From positions 47,874 through 111,873 of the forward strand of contig LNDT01000001.1 in the NCBI GenBank assembly GCA_001464715.1: a stretch of 64,000 nucleotides of DNA, given 5' to 3'. The notes under the pieces are model-generated. The model ran no database searches. It worked only from the letters and a program-made list of their open reading frames with translations, and was not told the DNA's origin. Every line of letters begins with the position of its first letter. Within the stretch, counting starts at the first letter, position 1. The DNA is from Bdellovibrionales bacterium Ga0074137. GTDB taxonomy: Bacteria > Bdellovibrionota > Bdellovibrionia > Bdellovibrionales > JAMPXM01. A program made the position numbers and the translations under genes. This document shows positions 63,400-64,000 of the stretch, piece by piece.

Positions 63400-63894
63400 A
63401 CTTCCATGAAATTCGAGAGGTGAATCTCCGTCTCAGTAGCAGTGGCTTCGACCGACGGTCAAGTGCTGAGGTATGCAAACGGCACGACATCGTGGACGCC
63501 GGCCACGCAGTAGTGTCCGCGCGGACGAGTCGGATTTACTGAACTGACCGAGTAGGAATTTTGCTACCACTTACAATACCACTTCTCAGCTTACTGGTCT
63601 GTCTTGTTTGATTGGTCCTCTATGAGCCTCAGAAGTTCCGCGTTTGCAGATTAGCCAGTTGGCTTCACGGAACTCGAAGAACGTATTTGGAGAGTTCGAT
63701 TTATGAACTCCGAGCTGGGATTTTTCGATGAGGAGAATCGAATTTTTAAACCCAACAACCATCTAACCCTGTCACCGATGTCCGGATAACAAAATGTTAT
63801 CCGTCTACTGCCTTGCACACAGGAAAGATGAAGTTTGAAGTACCGCGTGTCGATCGGTGTCTTTTTGAGATTCTTGCGAAAACTTCGACGAAAA

Positions 63895-63932
63895 TGGTCG
63901 GGGCGACGTGATTCGAACACGCGACCGTGCAA
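63895..63932 (-). other. tRNA 3-prime end (proline-like), rest not found
   Basis: On the minus strand: T-arm GCGTG-TTCGAAT-CACGT, acceptor strand CGCCCCG, discriminator A and encoded CCA. C1-G72 pairing is implied by the G at position 72, which together with CGCCCCGACCA is typical of bacterial proline tRNA. The expected anticodon and D arms are not found in the next 70 bases, where an 8-bp hairpin sits instead. The gene either continues past 64000 with an insertion or is a truncated copy. Confidence 0.45.
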
Positions 63933-64000
63933 GCGCGGCGGAAGTGCCAGCGGCACTTCTGACGTGATGCGCACCCGAGACGAACAAGCGAAGCGAGTTC

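Larger units (their letters stand above)
63303..64000. other. Gene-poor region with hairpins and tRNA-like signatures
   Basis: About 700 bases without a supported protein gene; the ORFs seen there are short and derive from tRNA-like sequence. It contains several perfect palindromes: GTCCGCGCGGAC at 63515-63526, an 8-bp hairpin at 63783-63803, a 6-bp hairpin at 63692-63710 and an 8-bp hairpin at 63941-63959. On the minus strand it holds two tRNA T-arm-like signatures (listed separately). The structure density suggests one or more non-coding RNAs or remnants, but none could be folded into a known class by eye. Confidence 0.5.

Noticed and set aside
63442..63475. tmRNA-like 5-prime motif TGGCTTCGAC on the plus strand
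   Set aside because: No G-rich acceptor start before it, no tag reading frame ending in a LAA-type sequence, and no T-arm on the same strand, so it does not make a tmRNA.
63783..63803. 8-bp hairpin (CGGATAAC/GTTATCCG) as a terminator
   Set aside because: The tail has no T-run on either strand and no gene ends nearby.

Overview
This 64 kb window looks like chromosomal DNA of a Gram-negative, diderm bacterium with roughly 50% GC and dense gene packing. The many Sec-secreted proteins, lipoproteins and outer-membrane proteins, and the overall mix (Ski2-like helicase with a DUF3516-type tail, Hanks-type kinase with a secreted tail, MoxR/DUF58 module, FKBP lipoprotein, carotenoid genes), suggest the Bdellovibrionota (Bdellovibrio and relatives). 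That placement is inference from gene content; no rRNA gene is present to confirm it.

Layout. 0-7.3 kb: C-terminal part of an RhlE-type RNA helicase, a methyltransferase, D-Ala-D-Ala ligase paired with a PLP decarboxylase carrying an unusual N-terminal domain, a secreted protein with thymidine kinase, and a secreted alkaline-phosphatase superfamily enzyme. 7.4-20.7 kb: secreted M28 peptidase, a DUF2914-like membrane protein, a lipoprotein, a large Ski2-like helicase, a PPP-type phosphatase, endonuclease III, a secreted HExxH protein, a 1303-residue SNF2 ATPase and a HIT protein. 20.7-32.8 kb: lipoproteins, a serine hydrolase, an OmpA lipoprotein leading into an asparaginase-like/proB/proA operon, a porin-like protein, HflX, an NlpC/P60-like secreted protein, a DoxX-SRPBCC fusion and an FKBP lipoprotein. 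32.8-43.9 kb: a transmembrane Ser/Thr kinase with a FecR-domain envelope protein, an aldehyde dehydrogenase, a solitary lpxD, and a three-gene cassette of secreted proteins containing a HAD-like phosphatase and a large metallophosphoesterase with a DNA-binding-like segment. 43.9-54.0 kb: secreted proteins, an intradiol dioxygenase, a moxR-DUF58-DUF4129 operon, a lipoprotein and an exported KatG. 54.2-61.9 kb: a carotenoid island (crtE, crtI, crtB, a histidine-rich membrane protein, crtY) interleaved with an opposing operon of a membrane hydroxylase-like protein and an ABC-2 exporter. 62-64 kb: two small envelope genes, then about 700 bases without a supported protein gene but with hairpins and tRNA-like 3-prime signatures.

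How the genes work together. The carotenoid genes make a complete route from isoprenyl diphosphates to a cyclised carotenoid: CrtE makes the C20 precursor, CrtB condenses it to phytoene, CrtI desaturates it and CrtY cyclises the product. The His-rich protein and the sterol-desaturase-like protein are candidates for later modification. ProB and ProA catalyse the first two steps of proline synthesis. The MoxR/DUF58/DUF4129 trio is a known chaperone/envelope-type module. No CRISPR array, insertion sequence, prophage or rRNA operon was seen. The best candidates for undescribed biology are the secreted phosphatase/phosphoesterase cassette (40.2-43.9 kb), the His-rich membrane protein and exporter embedded in the carotenoid island, and the hairpin overlapping a ribosome binding site at 62.05 kb.
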